Source: UBA5070 sp035352895 (lineage in GTDB: Bacteria; Fibrobacterota; Fibrobacteria; UBA5070). Taken from it: DNA of 15,721 bases. The notes below the pieces were generated by a model, which searched no databases, was not told the origin of the DNA, and saw only the letters and a list, made by a program, of their open reading frames with translations. Below, one piece after another: positions 1 to 7,343 of the stretch (its first letter is position 1; each line of letters begins with the position of its first letter). Made by a program: the position numbers and the translations under genes. The DNA lies in NCBI GenBank assembly GCA_035352895.1, contig DAOPYN010000076.1, positions 1-15,721 on the forward strand, read 5' to 3'.

Positions 1-2969
1 GCGGGGTTGGTCTTCCATTCCAGGGCGCGCAGCCCGTGTTGGCTCTGCAAGGGGCTTCCGGGCCAGAACCAGTTCAAGTTCAGGTCCGCAACCGCCCCCA
101 CCGTGAGGGATCGCGCTCCCAGGGCAATCTCCTGGCCAGTGCGGGAGCGGACCACGGGGATCTGGTCGCACGATTGGGCTGCGCGCAGCCGTTCCACGGC
201 GACTTCCGATTGGAACGGGTCCACACGGGTGGAGTTCATGCCAACCCAGTCGGCACAACCACCGCCGGTCAGACGGAATCCGTCACGAATGGAACGGTAG
301 TACCACCCGAAGTACGACACCGCCAGGGAATCGTGGATGGGGACGCGGAGGCTGTCCGACACGTTCCATCCCGCCACCGCCTGGCTCCCGGAATCACGCA
401 GATCCCATGCGCCCACCACCCGCACACCGGGAAGTTCACCCACGGTCTTGCGCAAGTACCCCGCGAGCACCCCGGGCCCTGGAAGCACCACCTGGAAAGA
501 ATCCGGACCGCCATCAGGGATGCGACTGGACAAAAGCTTGGCGCTCATCCACGTTTCCGATGCCCCAACTTGCGAAACGCGGAGGGTGTCCCAGGCGGAC
601 TTTTGGCCCACGAACTGGAAGGCCACCGAAACGCCGTACGATCCATCGCGCAGCTCCAAGGCTTGTCCGCCAGGATCTGTCCATGCGGACACCGCCACCG
701 TGCGCAGCCCCTTGGATTGGGATCCCAAGTCGGACTTGGCCACCACCTGCCCCGGAGCCTTCAGCGTCCAAAGCTGCAGAACCACCTTCTGTGCATCGTA
801 CGGGACATTCAACACAAAGGTGGGCTTCTGGTTCTGGCGGCGATCGAACGCGCTGGCCGCTGGCTTGGCCACCGGGCCCGCCAGAGCGCGCACCACCACC
901 ACCGAGGCCTTCTGCGCTCCCGAGGTGATCGTCAGAACCAACCGCCCTTGGGCGTCGGTGGTGGGCACCACCCGGCTGGAGACCTGGCTTCCCGCGGTCG
1001 CGCCAGTCCAGCGACGCCAGACCACCGGCACGGTGTCCAAGCTGCGCGGGATGGTGTCTCCATTTTGCGGAGACACGATTTCCACGAAGGCATTTTCCGT
1101 GCGCGGGCCGGTTTGCAATCCCCCCCACGCTCCGCCCCACACGTATACAGAGTCCAGCCGGGAATCCGCCACGGCGGAAACATCTGGTCCTGCCGCCAAG
1201 GCACCCGCCATCATGCGCGTCACCTGCCCCGAACGGACAATTTCCTTCCAATCTGCTACCTTGGCGGAAGCCGCCACAGGGTCGCTTTGCCGGGAAAGGT
1301 TGGCTCCCCGCGCGAACACCGGAAACAGGTTGAGTGCCGCGGAAATGGGAGCCGGGTAGTAGGTCACCCCCGCGCCATACGCCTCCAGCAGGTGGCTTCG
1401 CCCCAGCTCCAGCATGTTCTGTCCGCGACCGGACACGATCACAGGATCCTTCACCGCAGCGGTCCCTCCCGGCAGGATGCGCCCGGAATCGTTGGCGCCC
1501 CACACCAGGTTCACGGCCGTCAGTCCTTGCGATGCGGTGCGGAACAGTTTGGTGTACGAGGAATTCCCGCCCGCTCCAATCAGGGATGGAGGATCGTACC
1601 AGGGGCGGATCACGGTCTGTGACCAGCATCCGGTGCTGTCGGGTCCGGAACAGCCACTGGCGATCACGGTGTCGGCGCCGTAGACCTCGCGGGCGATGCG
1701 CACCTCGGCCGGGTCGCGCTGGATGCCCACCGCCACGGCACCACCCAGCTGGTAGGCGTCGTTGGCACCCCAGCCCCACAGGGACCCGCCCTGCAACAAG
1801 GCCAGAGCGTGCTTTTCACCAGCGGCCACCTGCAAAACCCCTTCCAGCGGCACAGCCACACCACTCACATTTTTTGTCACCCACTTGGGAGCCACCTCGT
1901 AGCTGGAATCCACGATTGCGGCTCCTCGCCCCAATTGGCGCTTGACGTTGGCTCCCCAGCTCAGGAGCCTTCCCGAGGCGGTCACCGCGTAGCTTGCCGA
2001 ATCCCCAGCCGCGATCTGGACAATCCTCCGGGATGTATCCTGGGCATTCACCACCTGGACGGGCCGCATCAGGAACGTCGCACCGGTGGGACCTGTCAGC
2101 GGCCATCCACATTGGCCTTGGCGATTGTCTCCCCAGGCCCACACGTTCCCCAGCGAATCCATGGCCAGGGAGTGCCGCGCCCCGGCCGCCACCGCCACCA
2201 CCGGCACCGTACGTGGCCAGAACACCGGCACGAACCCTGCCTGGCGGGCACCCGATTCCTGGTTCCCCAGCTGCCCGAAATCGTTGGCGCCCGCGCTCCA
2301 GACCCGCCCTTGGCGCACCCACAGCAGATGCCCCGCCCCCGCCGCCAAGGCGCGCGGAGTCTGCACCAATCCCACCGCCACGGGCGAAAACGAGGTCATG
2401 CGCGTCCAGGCAGCGCCATCGCGCACGTCCACCACCTGCTCTGTTTTCCAATTTCCGTCCACCAGGTGCACCACTTGCAGATCTTGCGCACGGGCATCCG
2501 CAAGAGCATCTGGAAGAGGAATGGGCATGGTCACGGTGTCGCCGGGCTGCACTTGGGCGTCGATCTCCAACACCTCGCCTACCCGGAAAGCCCCTTGGAA
2601 TCGCGGCTCGCCCACCAGGCCCGAGGCCACCTCCACATGGGGAGTTCCCCGGAAGCCGGAAGAATCCAATCGCAGGAACAGCCCCTTGCGTCGCGCATAC
2701 CCGGGAATCCCGGAAAGATCGTACTCCACCCACCGCTCATGCGACCGCACGGGATGCGCCCATCGCCGTTCCCGGGCTTGATGCGGCCCATACCCACCGC
2801 GCCGACCCTGTCCGCCATGCCAGTCTTGGCCATCGGACACGGTGGAATCGTCTTCCACCAACCGCAGCCCGGCCTTGGGATCCACATCCGGCCGCCGGTC
2901 CAAACCCGACCGGCCATGGGCCAAAGTCAGACCACCAATCAATGCGCAAACGAAGAGGGGAGCCATCAT
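1..2969 (-). CDS. Exported RCC1-repeat beta-propeller protein, 3' end outside window
   Basis: This frame is open from the ATG at 2969 to the window edge, giving 989 codons and no stop, so the C-terminus is missing. A short hydrophobic N-terminus (MMAPLFVCALIGGLTL) suggests Sec export. Residues about 205-620 contain RCC1-type repeats, each with an AAG..H.LA core followed by a W.WG.N..GQLG-like turn: GRVWSAGANDFGQLG (221-235), GNVWAWGDNRQGQCG (274-288), GRLLSWGANVKRQLG (333-347) and GSLWGWGANDAYQLG (395-409). More degenerate units near 487-500, 522-540 and 588-619 would complete a seven-bladed propeller. An Ig-like segment starts near 628 (VEIVSPQNGDTIPRS). Residues 700-989 are unassigned and beta-rich. 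A GGAG at 2980-2983 lies 10 nt upstream of the start. RCC1 propellers mostly bind proteins; the ligand here is unknown. The first 200 residues match no family I recognise. Confidence 0.85.
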   Translation of the reverse strand, partial: MMAPLFVCALIGGLTLAHGRSGLDRRPDVDPKAGLRLVEDDSTVSDGQDWHGGQGRRGGYGPHQARERRWAHPVRSHERWVEYDLSGIPGYARRKGLFLRLDSSGFRGTPHVEVASGLVGEPRFQGAFRVGEVLEIDAQVQPGDTVTMPIPLPDALADARAQDLQVVHLVDGNWKTEQVVDVRDGAAWTRMTSFSPVAVGLVQTPRALAAGAGHLLWVRQGRVWSAGANDFGQLGNQESGARQAGFVPVFWPRTVPVVAVAAGARHSLAMDSLGNVWAWGDNRQGQCGWPLTGPTGATFLMRPVQVVNAQDTSRRIVQIAAGDSASYAVTASGRLLSWGANVKRQLGRGAAIVDSSYEVAPKWVTKNVSGVAVPLEGVLQVAAGEKHALALLQGGSLWGWGANDAYQLGGAVAVGIQRDPAEVRIAREVYGADTVIASGCSGPDSTGCWSQTVIRPWYDPPSLIGAGGNSSYTKLFRTASQGLTAVNLVWGANDSGRILPGGTAAVKDPVIVSGRGQNMLELGRSHLLEAYGAGVTYYPAPISAALNLFPVFARGANLSRQSDPVAASAKVADWKEIVRSGQVTRMMAGALAAGPDVSAVADSRLDSVYVWGGAWGGLQTGPRTENAFVEIVSPQNGDTIPRSLDTVPVVWRRWTGATAGSQVSSRVVPTTDAQGRLVLTITSGAQKASVVVVRALAGPVAKPAASAFDRRQNQKPTFVLNVPYDAQKVVLQLWTLKAPGQVVAKSDLGSQSKGLRTVAVSAWTDPGGQALELRDGSYGVSVAFQFVGQKSAWDTLRVSQVGASETWMSAKLLSSRIPDGGPDSFQVVLPGPGVLAGYLRKTVGELPGVRVVGAWDLRDSGSQAVAGWNVSDSLRVPIHDSLAVSYFGWYYRSIRDGFRLTGGGCADWVGMNSTRVDPFQSEVAVERLRAAQSCDQIPVVRSRTGQEIALGARSLTVGAVADLNLNWFWPGSPLQSQHGLRALEWKTNP

Positions 2970-3012
2970 GCGATCGCCGCTCCAGGAAAAAGGGAACTTG
3001 TGAGGTCGCCCA

Positions 3013-3042
3013 TAGATACTCGCCCTCTTGCCGTTCCCGCAA
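3013..3042 (-). promoter_or_regulatory. Candidate sigma70-like promoter for the RCC1-repeat gene
   Basis: On the minus strand a TTGCGG (3037-3042) is followed after 18 nt by TATCTA (3013-3018), about 45 nt upstream of the start codon at 2969. Both boxes are imperfect and the spacing is one base over the optimum, so this is only a candidate. Confidence 0.22.
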
Positions 3043-3137
3043 CCCTTTTCCGCACGTCGTGTATCCTAAAGAGCTGGATACAGAATTTGGCAGGGAACCC
3101 TGTGAATCCAGGAGCCAGCAGATTAGGAATCCCCACC

Positions 3138-3296
3138 CCCCACCCGACCAGCGAAGCGGCGTCGGGGCACAGGCAATCGAACGTCGTTCACCCAGCCGAC
3201 TTTCACCGCCCGCATTTCGAGACGTCGGCTGCGCCTCCTCCTCAATACGAACGGAGAATGGCTTCCCGTCATTCGGATGCAGCTCCACGGCGAGCA
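3138..3296. repeat. Intergenic direct repeat, copy A (about 159 bp)
   Basis: This stretch is almost identical to 3398-3556 at a constant offset of 260 bases. I count about six mismatches, clustered at 3168-3171, 3180, 3249 and 3296. Inside it are two palindromic pairs: CCCGAC (3143-3148) with GTCGGG (3161-3166), and CAGCCGAC (3193-3200) with GTCGGCTG (3224-3231). The open minus-strand frame across it exists in both copies but has no start signal and no recognisable protein. It is better read as a dispersed intergenic repeat than as a gene. Transposase and terminal inverted repeats are absent. Confidence 0.85.
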
Positions 3297-3319
3297 AAGG
3301 AAGCGCACCCTCACCCTCC

Positions 3320-3342
3320 CCCTCTCCCCACCGGGGAGAGGG
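3320..3342. repeat. Perfect GC-rich hairpin between the two repeat copies
   Basis: CCCTCTCCCC (3320-3329) pairs perfectly with GGGGAGAGGG (3333-3342) around a three-base ACC loop. Similar CTCTCCCC-ACC-GGGGAGAG hairpins are common intergenic elements in many GC-rich bacterial genomes. No T-tract follows on the plus strand, so a simple terminator role is not supported. It lies in the 101 bp spacer between the two direct repeats and may belong to a composite repeat unit. Confidence 0.7.
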
Positions 3343-3397
3343 ACTCGGTGTTCGGGCTGTGAGGAGTGCGATCTTGGCAGCATCGGTCCATCGCCCA

Positions 3398-3556
3398 CCC
3401 CACCCGACCAGCGAAGCGGCGTCGGGGAATTGGCAATCGGACGTCGTTCACCCAGCCGACTTTCACCGCCCGCATTTCGAGACGTCGGCTGCGCCTCCTC
3501 CTCAATACGAACGGAGAAAGGCTTCCCGTCATTCGGATGCAGCTCCACGGCGAGCG
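3398..3556. repeat. Intergenic direct repeat, copy B (about 159 bp)
   Basis: This is the second copy of the element at 3138-3296, in the same orientation and 260 bases away. The same internal palindromes are conserved. The 11-mer AATTGGCAATC, present in this copy at 3429-3439, occurs again near 3570 just beyond the copy, hinting at a truncated third unit or a shared boundary motif. Confidence 0.85.
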
Positions 3557-3605
3557 AAGCGATGCCGAAAATTGGCAATCAAATGCCGCTGAAGGGCGAT
3601 GGGGT

Positions 3606-3897
3606 CCAGGGGGCGAGGTTCATCGCAGGCCGTGGGCCAGTCCCCTCCGGCCTCAGCCGAAGGGGGTGAACATCAACAGCGCAGCGAAGCTGCGTGCAAG
3701 CCCCCTTTCCACGGCCGAAGAGTCCGAGCCCCCTGGCGCCGGGGATCGACAAGGGGTGGTGCGCACCATCCCTTGTCCCCGAGGAGGTACAGGAGGAGCG
3801 GGCAGCGTCCTCCTGTACATGAGTGCAGGACGGAAGTCCTGCGACGAAGTACACCAGCACTGGACCGAAGTCCAGAAATTCAGCTCACCGCAGGTGA
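3606..3897. other. Dense array of hairpins; possible structured RNA or palindromic repeat cluster
   Basis: No gene is credible here, yet perfect stems follow one another: 3642-3645 with 3662-3665 plus 3648-3651 with 3656-3659; 3680-3685/3689-3694 (GAA loop); 3748-3760/3765-3777 (13 pairs, one G-T); 3787-3797/3808-3818 (11 pairs); 3825-3831/3836-3842 (GGAA loop); 3860-3865/3870-3875 (CGAA loop); and 3885-3889/3893-3897. Longer-range pairings enclose the first part: 3606-3614/3728-3736 (9 pairs) and 3628-3635/3709-3716 (8 pairs). TGTAC (3814-3818) can also pair with GTACA (3849-3853) around the GGAA hairpin. Read on the plus strand the loops are GNRA- and GAA-like; on the minus strand one is C-UUCG-G, so the transcribed strand is undecided. 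The array begins 11 bases beyond the 3' end of the minus-strand gene at 3909-4904 and could act there as a 3' structure. I recognise no Rfam class. Confidence 0.6.
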
Positions 3898-3908
3898 ATC
3901 AAAGAGGT

Positions 3909-4904
3909 TCAGAAGGGAAGCTCGTCCAACGCCCTCCCCGACCAGAAGAACTCCCACGCGAACGTGCCGAAGGTGTATTCGGCCCCTCCCAGCTTGAAGA
4001 CCGCTCCCCCGGGCTGCGGCTCGCGGTTGGGCGGACACTTGTGGACACCGATGTTGTACACCGTCAGGAGGATCTCGGGCCGGTGGGCGAGGTCAATCCC
4101 GGCTTCGGAAAGCCACTTGCGCCGGATGGCCGAAAGGCAGGTGGCCGCGTACAGGTACGACCATCGATGGTCGTCCTTGTCTTCCAGACGCTTGCGGATG
4201 GTCTCGTCGGAAACCGAATCGATCCAAGGCAGGAACCGGGGATCGCACCAGGGAACGATCCGGCGGAGCGTCTCCGGCTTGATGCCGGTCACCCCCATGG
4301 AAAGGTTCCCGGTGGGGATGAACTTGGAGAAGACCCGCTTGTACTGGTCGCGGAAGGTCTCCGCGCGGCGCATCTGCTCGCACAGGGCGGGAAGGGCCAC
4401 CATCCGCGGCGAAAGCCCCGTCTCGCGCGAGGCCATGAGGATCGCCTCGCGATCCTTGCGCAAGGCCTGGAGGGTGGAGTCCCAGATGTCGGTGCGGCTC
4501 CAGGCGAAGGGAACCCCGTCCGGCGCACGCAGGCGCGACCAGTCACCGGCATCCAGCATGCGGGACACGAACGGTCCGTCTCCGCTGTCGGCCAGCACCC
4601 GGTCCACCGCCTGGCCCAGGACGGGATCGATCCGCCTCCATTCCAGGATCCGCTCGCGGGTGCGGATCTCCTGGCGCAGCCGGTCTTCCGGCGCCATCAC
4701 GGAATCCGAAGAAGCCGTGATGACGGAATCCGTCCTGCTGGCCGCGCGCGTCCAGCCGACCTGCACAGAGATCCAGGTACCTCCCAGGAGCAGCGCGACC
4801 CCGCACCCCGCTCCGAACACGAACACCATCCACGGGAACCCACGGCGCGGTCTTGGCGTCGGAGCCCAATGCCCTGGATCTGTGGAGGATGCTCGATGGC
4901 CCAT
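3909..4904 (-). CDS. Membrane-anchored protein with lysozyme/transglycosylase-like motifs
   Basis: This encodes 331 residues. A basic stretch (PRPRRGF, 17-23) precedes one membrane helix at about 25-47, so the rest should face the periplasm. Residues 150-290 resemble the lysozyme-like fold of lytic transglycosylases: a helix with a candidate catalytic glutamate (LPALCEQMRR, Glu176), a GNLSMGVTGIKPETL segment (199-213) like the G-QI-P motif of that fold, and LTVYNIG (280-286) like the terminal A-YN-G motif. If so, it would cleave or bind peptidoglycan. The match is by motif only and the family is not named with certainty. I chose ATG 4904 because the open frame upstream (to 5048) has noncoding-like composition. 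No good Shine-Dalgarno sequence precedes this ATG; a GGGGAGG lies about 25 nt upstream, too far away, so the start is uncertain. The gene is divergent from the chemoreceptor gene, and the hairpin array begins just past its stop. Confidence 0.65.
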   Translation of the reverse strand: MGHRASSTDPGHWAPTPRPRRGFPWMVFVFGAGCGVALLLGGTWISVQVGWTRAASRTDSVITASSDSVMAPEDRLRQEIRTRERILEWRRIDPVLGQAVDRVLADSGDGPFVSRMLDAGDWSRLRAPDGVPFAWSRTDIWDSTLQALRKDREAILMASRETGLSPRMVALPALCEQMRRAETFRDQYKRVFSKFIPTGNLSMGVTGIKPETLRRIVPWCDPRFLPWIDSVSDETIRKRLEDKDDHRWSYLYAATCLSAIRRKWLSEAGIDLAHRPEILLTVYNIGVHKCPPNREPQPGGAVFKLGGAEYTFGTFAWEFFWSGRALDELPF

Positions 4905-5172
4905 GAAAGCCGACCAAATATCGAAAAGCCCTCCCCAGGTTCCGAGTGGGGAAAATCTTTCCGGTACCATCCATGCAGGTCCACAGGGAGTCCAACAACG
5001 CCTGCGCCACTGGGACGGTTGGACGCATCTCGCCTGGGGCGATCCCACCTTGCACGGCTTGGTTCCGTGCGAGGGCGCCAGAGACTAATTGTGTCGCAAC
5101 GGATTAAGTGCGACAATTTTCTCTGTCATCGTCCCATTTCAGGTTGCACCTCAAAGCGGAGGGAGGAATGCG
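4905..5172. promoter_or_regulatory. Divergent intergenic region with hairpin and bulged inverted repeat
   Basis: These 268 bases separate the divergent genes at 4904 (minus) and 5173 (plus). A 10-pair stem, CCTTGCACGG (5048-5057) with CCGTGCGAGG (5065-5074), encloses a seven-base loop and has one G-T pair. Just downstream, AATTG-TG-TCGCA (5087-5098) faces TGCGACAATT (5109-5118), an inverted repeat with a two-base bulge that could be an operator. A weak promoter for the plus gene overlaps it: TTGTGT (5089-5094), 17 nt, GACAAT (5112-5117). A strong Shine-Dalgarno GGAGG (5162-5166) sits six bases before the chemoreceptor start. Confidence 0.4.
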
Positions 5173-7230
5173 ATGAAAATTCGAACTCGTCTCCAGATTG
5201 CCATCCTCGGTGGGGGAACCACCATGTTCCTCGCGTTGGGGATCGCCATCGACGTCATGCTGGGCAGTGCCTTCGAAAAGGTCATGCGCGACGATATCAA
5301 GGCCCAGTCACAGTGGGCGGCCACCCTGTGCGACCTGTCCTACCAGGATCGCCTCACCAAGCTCGACCACGACCTCAAGGTCTTCCAGCAGAGGGCGGAG
5401 CAAGTCTTCGTACTGAAGAGTGGAAAGAGAAAGATCGAGGCGATCGACCAGACGAACCAGGCGCCGGCCATGCTCGAAGTGGTAAACGCCTCGGTAGATG
5501 GAAAGCCGGTGGAGTCCGGCGACCACGCCATGGTCGACGAAGTCAAACGCTTGACCGGCACCGACGCGACGCTCTTCCTCGTCGCCGCCGAGGGAATGGT
5601 GCGCGTGAGCACGACGGTCCTCCAACCTTCGGGGGAGCGGGCCATCGGAACATTCATCCCATCCAGTTCGCCGGTGTTCCAGACCATCACGGCCGGCAAG
5701 CCGTACAGCGGAAGGGCGGTGGTCGCGGGTCAGGACTACATCACCTGCTACGCTCCCGTGAAGGATCCCGCAGGCAAGGTGGTTGCAGCCCTCTTCACCG
5801 GAGTTCCGGAAGTCGACCGCGATGCCCTCCGTGAACATATCCTGTCGCGGCGCGTGGGCACCACCGGTTACATCTACGCCATCGACGGCAAGGGCATCTT
5901 CACGCTCCACCCCGAGAACGAAGGCAAAAGCGCGACCTCCCAGCCTTTCTACGCCGGCATCGGCAATCGGGATGAAGGCGACATCCGCTACACCTGGAAG
6001 GATTCGACCGGCAAGGACCAATGGAAGCGGGCCTATTTCGTCCGTTCCAAGTCACTGGGATGGATCGTCTCGGCTAGCGCCCCCGAGGACGAATTCATGC
6101 AGACACGCTTCCGTCTCCGGATGCTCATGGGGGGATGCATCCTGGTGGCGGCCATCTTGTTCATGCTGATCTCGGCCTGGATCGAAGCCAAGGTGGCCAA
6201 GCCTGTGCGGCAGGCCGCCTCCATGATGCGCAACATCGCCGAAGGCGACGGGGATCTGACCCGCCGGATGGAAAACAACAGCCAAGACGAGCTCGGCGAG
6301 CTGGCACGCGGGTTCGATCAATTCGCTGACAAGACGCTGGACACCATCCGGTCGCTCCACCGCGAAACGGAATCCGTCGCGACCGAATCCCGGCAACTCC
6401 TGGAACTGGCTGGCAAGCTCGAGGCCAACGCTGGAGAATCGACCGTCCGGGTCGCGAACGTGGCGAACGAGACCCAGCGGGTCGACAGTCGAACACGCGA
6501 GGTTTCCGGAGGCGTGGAGAGTTCGCGACAGCGCATGGAAAGCGTCGCCGCCGCCATCGAGGAGATGAATGCGAGCATCCGCGAGATCGCGCATTCCACC
6601 GAGAACACGCGGCTCCGTGGCAGGGCCGCGCAACAGGGCGCCGAGCAGGCGGTGGTGCTCGTGCAGGAGCTGGAGCTGGCCTCCGCCGAGATCGGAAAGG
6701 TGGTCCAGCTCATCGCCGACATCTCCGAGCAGACCAAGTTGCTCGCCCTCAACGCGACCATCGAAGCGGCGCGGGCGGGGGATGCAGGAAAGGGATTCGC
6801 GGTCGTTGCAGGCGAGGTGAAGGAGCTGGCGAAGGGAACGGCCGAGGCCACGGGAGATATCTCGGGAAAGGCGACCCGCATGATCGAGGCCACGCGCCGG
6901 GCCATCGAACGGATCTCCGAGATCCGCGGGGTGGTGTCGGAAGTGGCGGGGATGCAGGACTCGGTCGCGGCGTCGGTGGAGCAGCAGAGCGCGGCCACCC
7001 GCGAAATCGCCGCCAACGTCGCCGAGACGGTCGCCACGGTGAAGCGGATCGCCGACGACGTGGCGGAAGTCGCCTCCGCCTCCCAGAAGGTCGCCCAGGA
7101 GATGGGGTGGATCCGTACGAACAACCAGGAACTGGTCCAACGGGCCGGACGCGTGAAAACGGCTTCCGTCGGACTGGGAGGCTCGGTGCAGAACTTCCAG
7201 GGAATCCTCGGGCGTTTCAAGGTCGATTGA
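5173..7230 (+). CDS. Methyl-accepting chemotaxis protein with periplasmic Cache sensor
   Basis: This 685-residue transmembrane chemoreceptor would signal to CheA/CheW. In order it has TM1 (about 8-31), a large periplasmic region (about 35-305) resembling the Cache_3-Cache_2 fusion, with the typical GTTGYIYAIDGKGIFTLHP stretch (229-247), TM2 (about 316-337), a HAMP domain (about 338-395, with DELGELARGFDQF at 372-384), and a coiled-coil signalling domain. The conserved hairpin tip is at about 505-555 (EQTKLLALNATIEAARAGDA, 519-538, then GKGFAVVAGEVKELAKGT, 539-556). The protein ends SVQNFQGILGRFKVD and lacks a CheR-tethering NWETF-like pentapeptide. The ATG at 5173 is favoured over an upstream in-frame start at 5089 because GGAGG lies six bases before it and TM1 then starts at the N-terminus. 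The ligand cannot be read from sequence. No che genes adjoin it. It converges with the gene at 7344 across 113 bp, which holds a small hairpin (7315-7329) but no clear terminator. Confidence 0.95.
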   Translation: MKIRTRLQIAILGGGTTMFLALGIAIDVMLGSAFEKVMRDDIKAQSQWAATLCDLSYQDRLTKLDHDLKVFQQRAEQVFVLKSGKRKIEAIDQTNQAPAMLEVVNASVDGKPVESGDHAMVDEVKRLTGTDATLFLVAAEGMVRVSTTVLQPSGERAIGTFIPSSSPVFQTITAGKPYSGRAVVAGQDYITCYAPVKDPAGKVVAALFTGVPEVDRDALREHILSRRVGTTGYIYAIDGKGIFTLHPENEGKSATSQPFYAGIGNRDEGDIRYTWKDSTGKDQWKRAYFVRSKSLGWIVSASAPEDEFMQTRFRLRMLMGGCILVAAILFMLISAWIEAKVAKPVRQAASMMRNIAEGDGDLTRRMENNSQDELGELARGFDQFADKTLDTIRSLHRETESVATESRQLLELAGKLEANAGESTVRVANVANETQRVDSRTREVSGGVESSRQRMESVAAAIEEMNASIREIAHSTENTRLRGRAAQQGAEQAVVLVQELELASAEIGKVVQLIADISEQTKLLALNATIEAARAGDAGKGFAVVAGEVKELAKGTAEATGDISGKATRMIEATRRAIERISEIRGVVSEVAGMQDSVAASVEQQSAATREIAANVAETVATVKRIADDVAEVASASQKVAQEMGWIRTNNQELVQRAGRVKTASVGLGGSVQNFQGILGRFKVD

Positions 7231-7343
7231 TCATCCCATGATTGTTTCTGTCATGAATGCAGCCAGCTCCCGGCGAGACGCCGCCAGAGGCTGTTCCCGA
7301 GGGCGAACGGGCGAATCGCCGATGGCGATCCCTCCACGAACTC

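Noticed and set aside
514..2733. Minus-strand open frames 514-1779 and 1816-2733 as separate genes
   Set aside because: They are out of frame with the RCC1-repeat protein, rich in Gly and Arg, and show no domain. The correct frame stays open from 2969 to the window edge.
3138..3556. CRISPR array
   Set aside because: There are only two repeats, each far too long (159 bp) and separated by 101 bp; no cas genes are near.
2737..3578. Two small minus-strand proteins across the direct repeats (2737-3297 and 3123-3578)
   Set aside because: Their similarity to each other comes from the duplicated noncoding repeat. Neither has a ribosome site or a known domain, and the first overlaps the true start of the RCC1-repeat gene.
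36..3592. Long plus-strand open frames (36-1622, 1809-3362, 1994-3592)
   Set aside because: They run antisense to the RCC1-repeat gene, whose minus-strand frame has clear repeats over 989 codons. The plus frames have skewed Arg/Pro/His/Ser-rich composition and no recognisable domains, as expected from high third-position GC.
3814..3853. Hammerhead-type ribozyme in the GGAA hairpin region
   Set aside because: A stem flanked by ATGAGT and GACGAA resembles a hammerhead core at first glance, but the CUGANGA box is absent and no third stem with a cleavage site fits.
3601..3900. Group II intron remnant
   Set aside because: Long stems and a GTGCG string suggested it, but no domain V hairpin with an AGC triad and bulge is present, and there is no reverse transcriptase gene.
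3366..5834. 822-codon plus-strand open frame
   Set aside because: It crosses the hairpin array, runs antisense to the gene at 3909-4904, and overlaps the chemoreceptor in another frame. The composition is not protein-like.
7315..7329. Terminator for the chemoreceptor gene
   Set aside because: ATCGCC-GAT-GGCGAT is a short hairpin with no T-tract on either strand, 85 bases past the stop, so it is not convincing.
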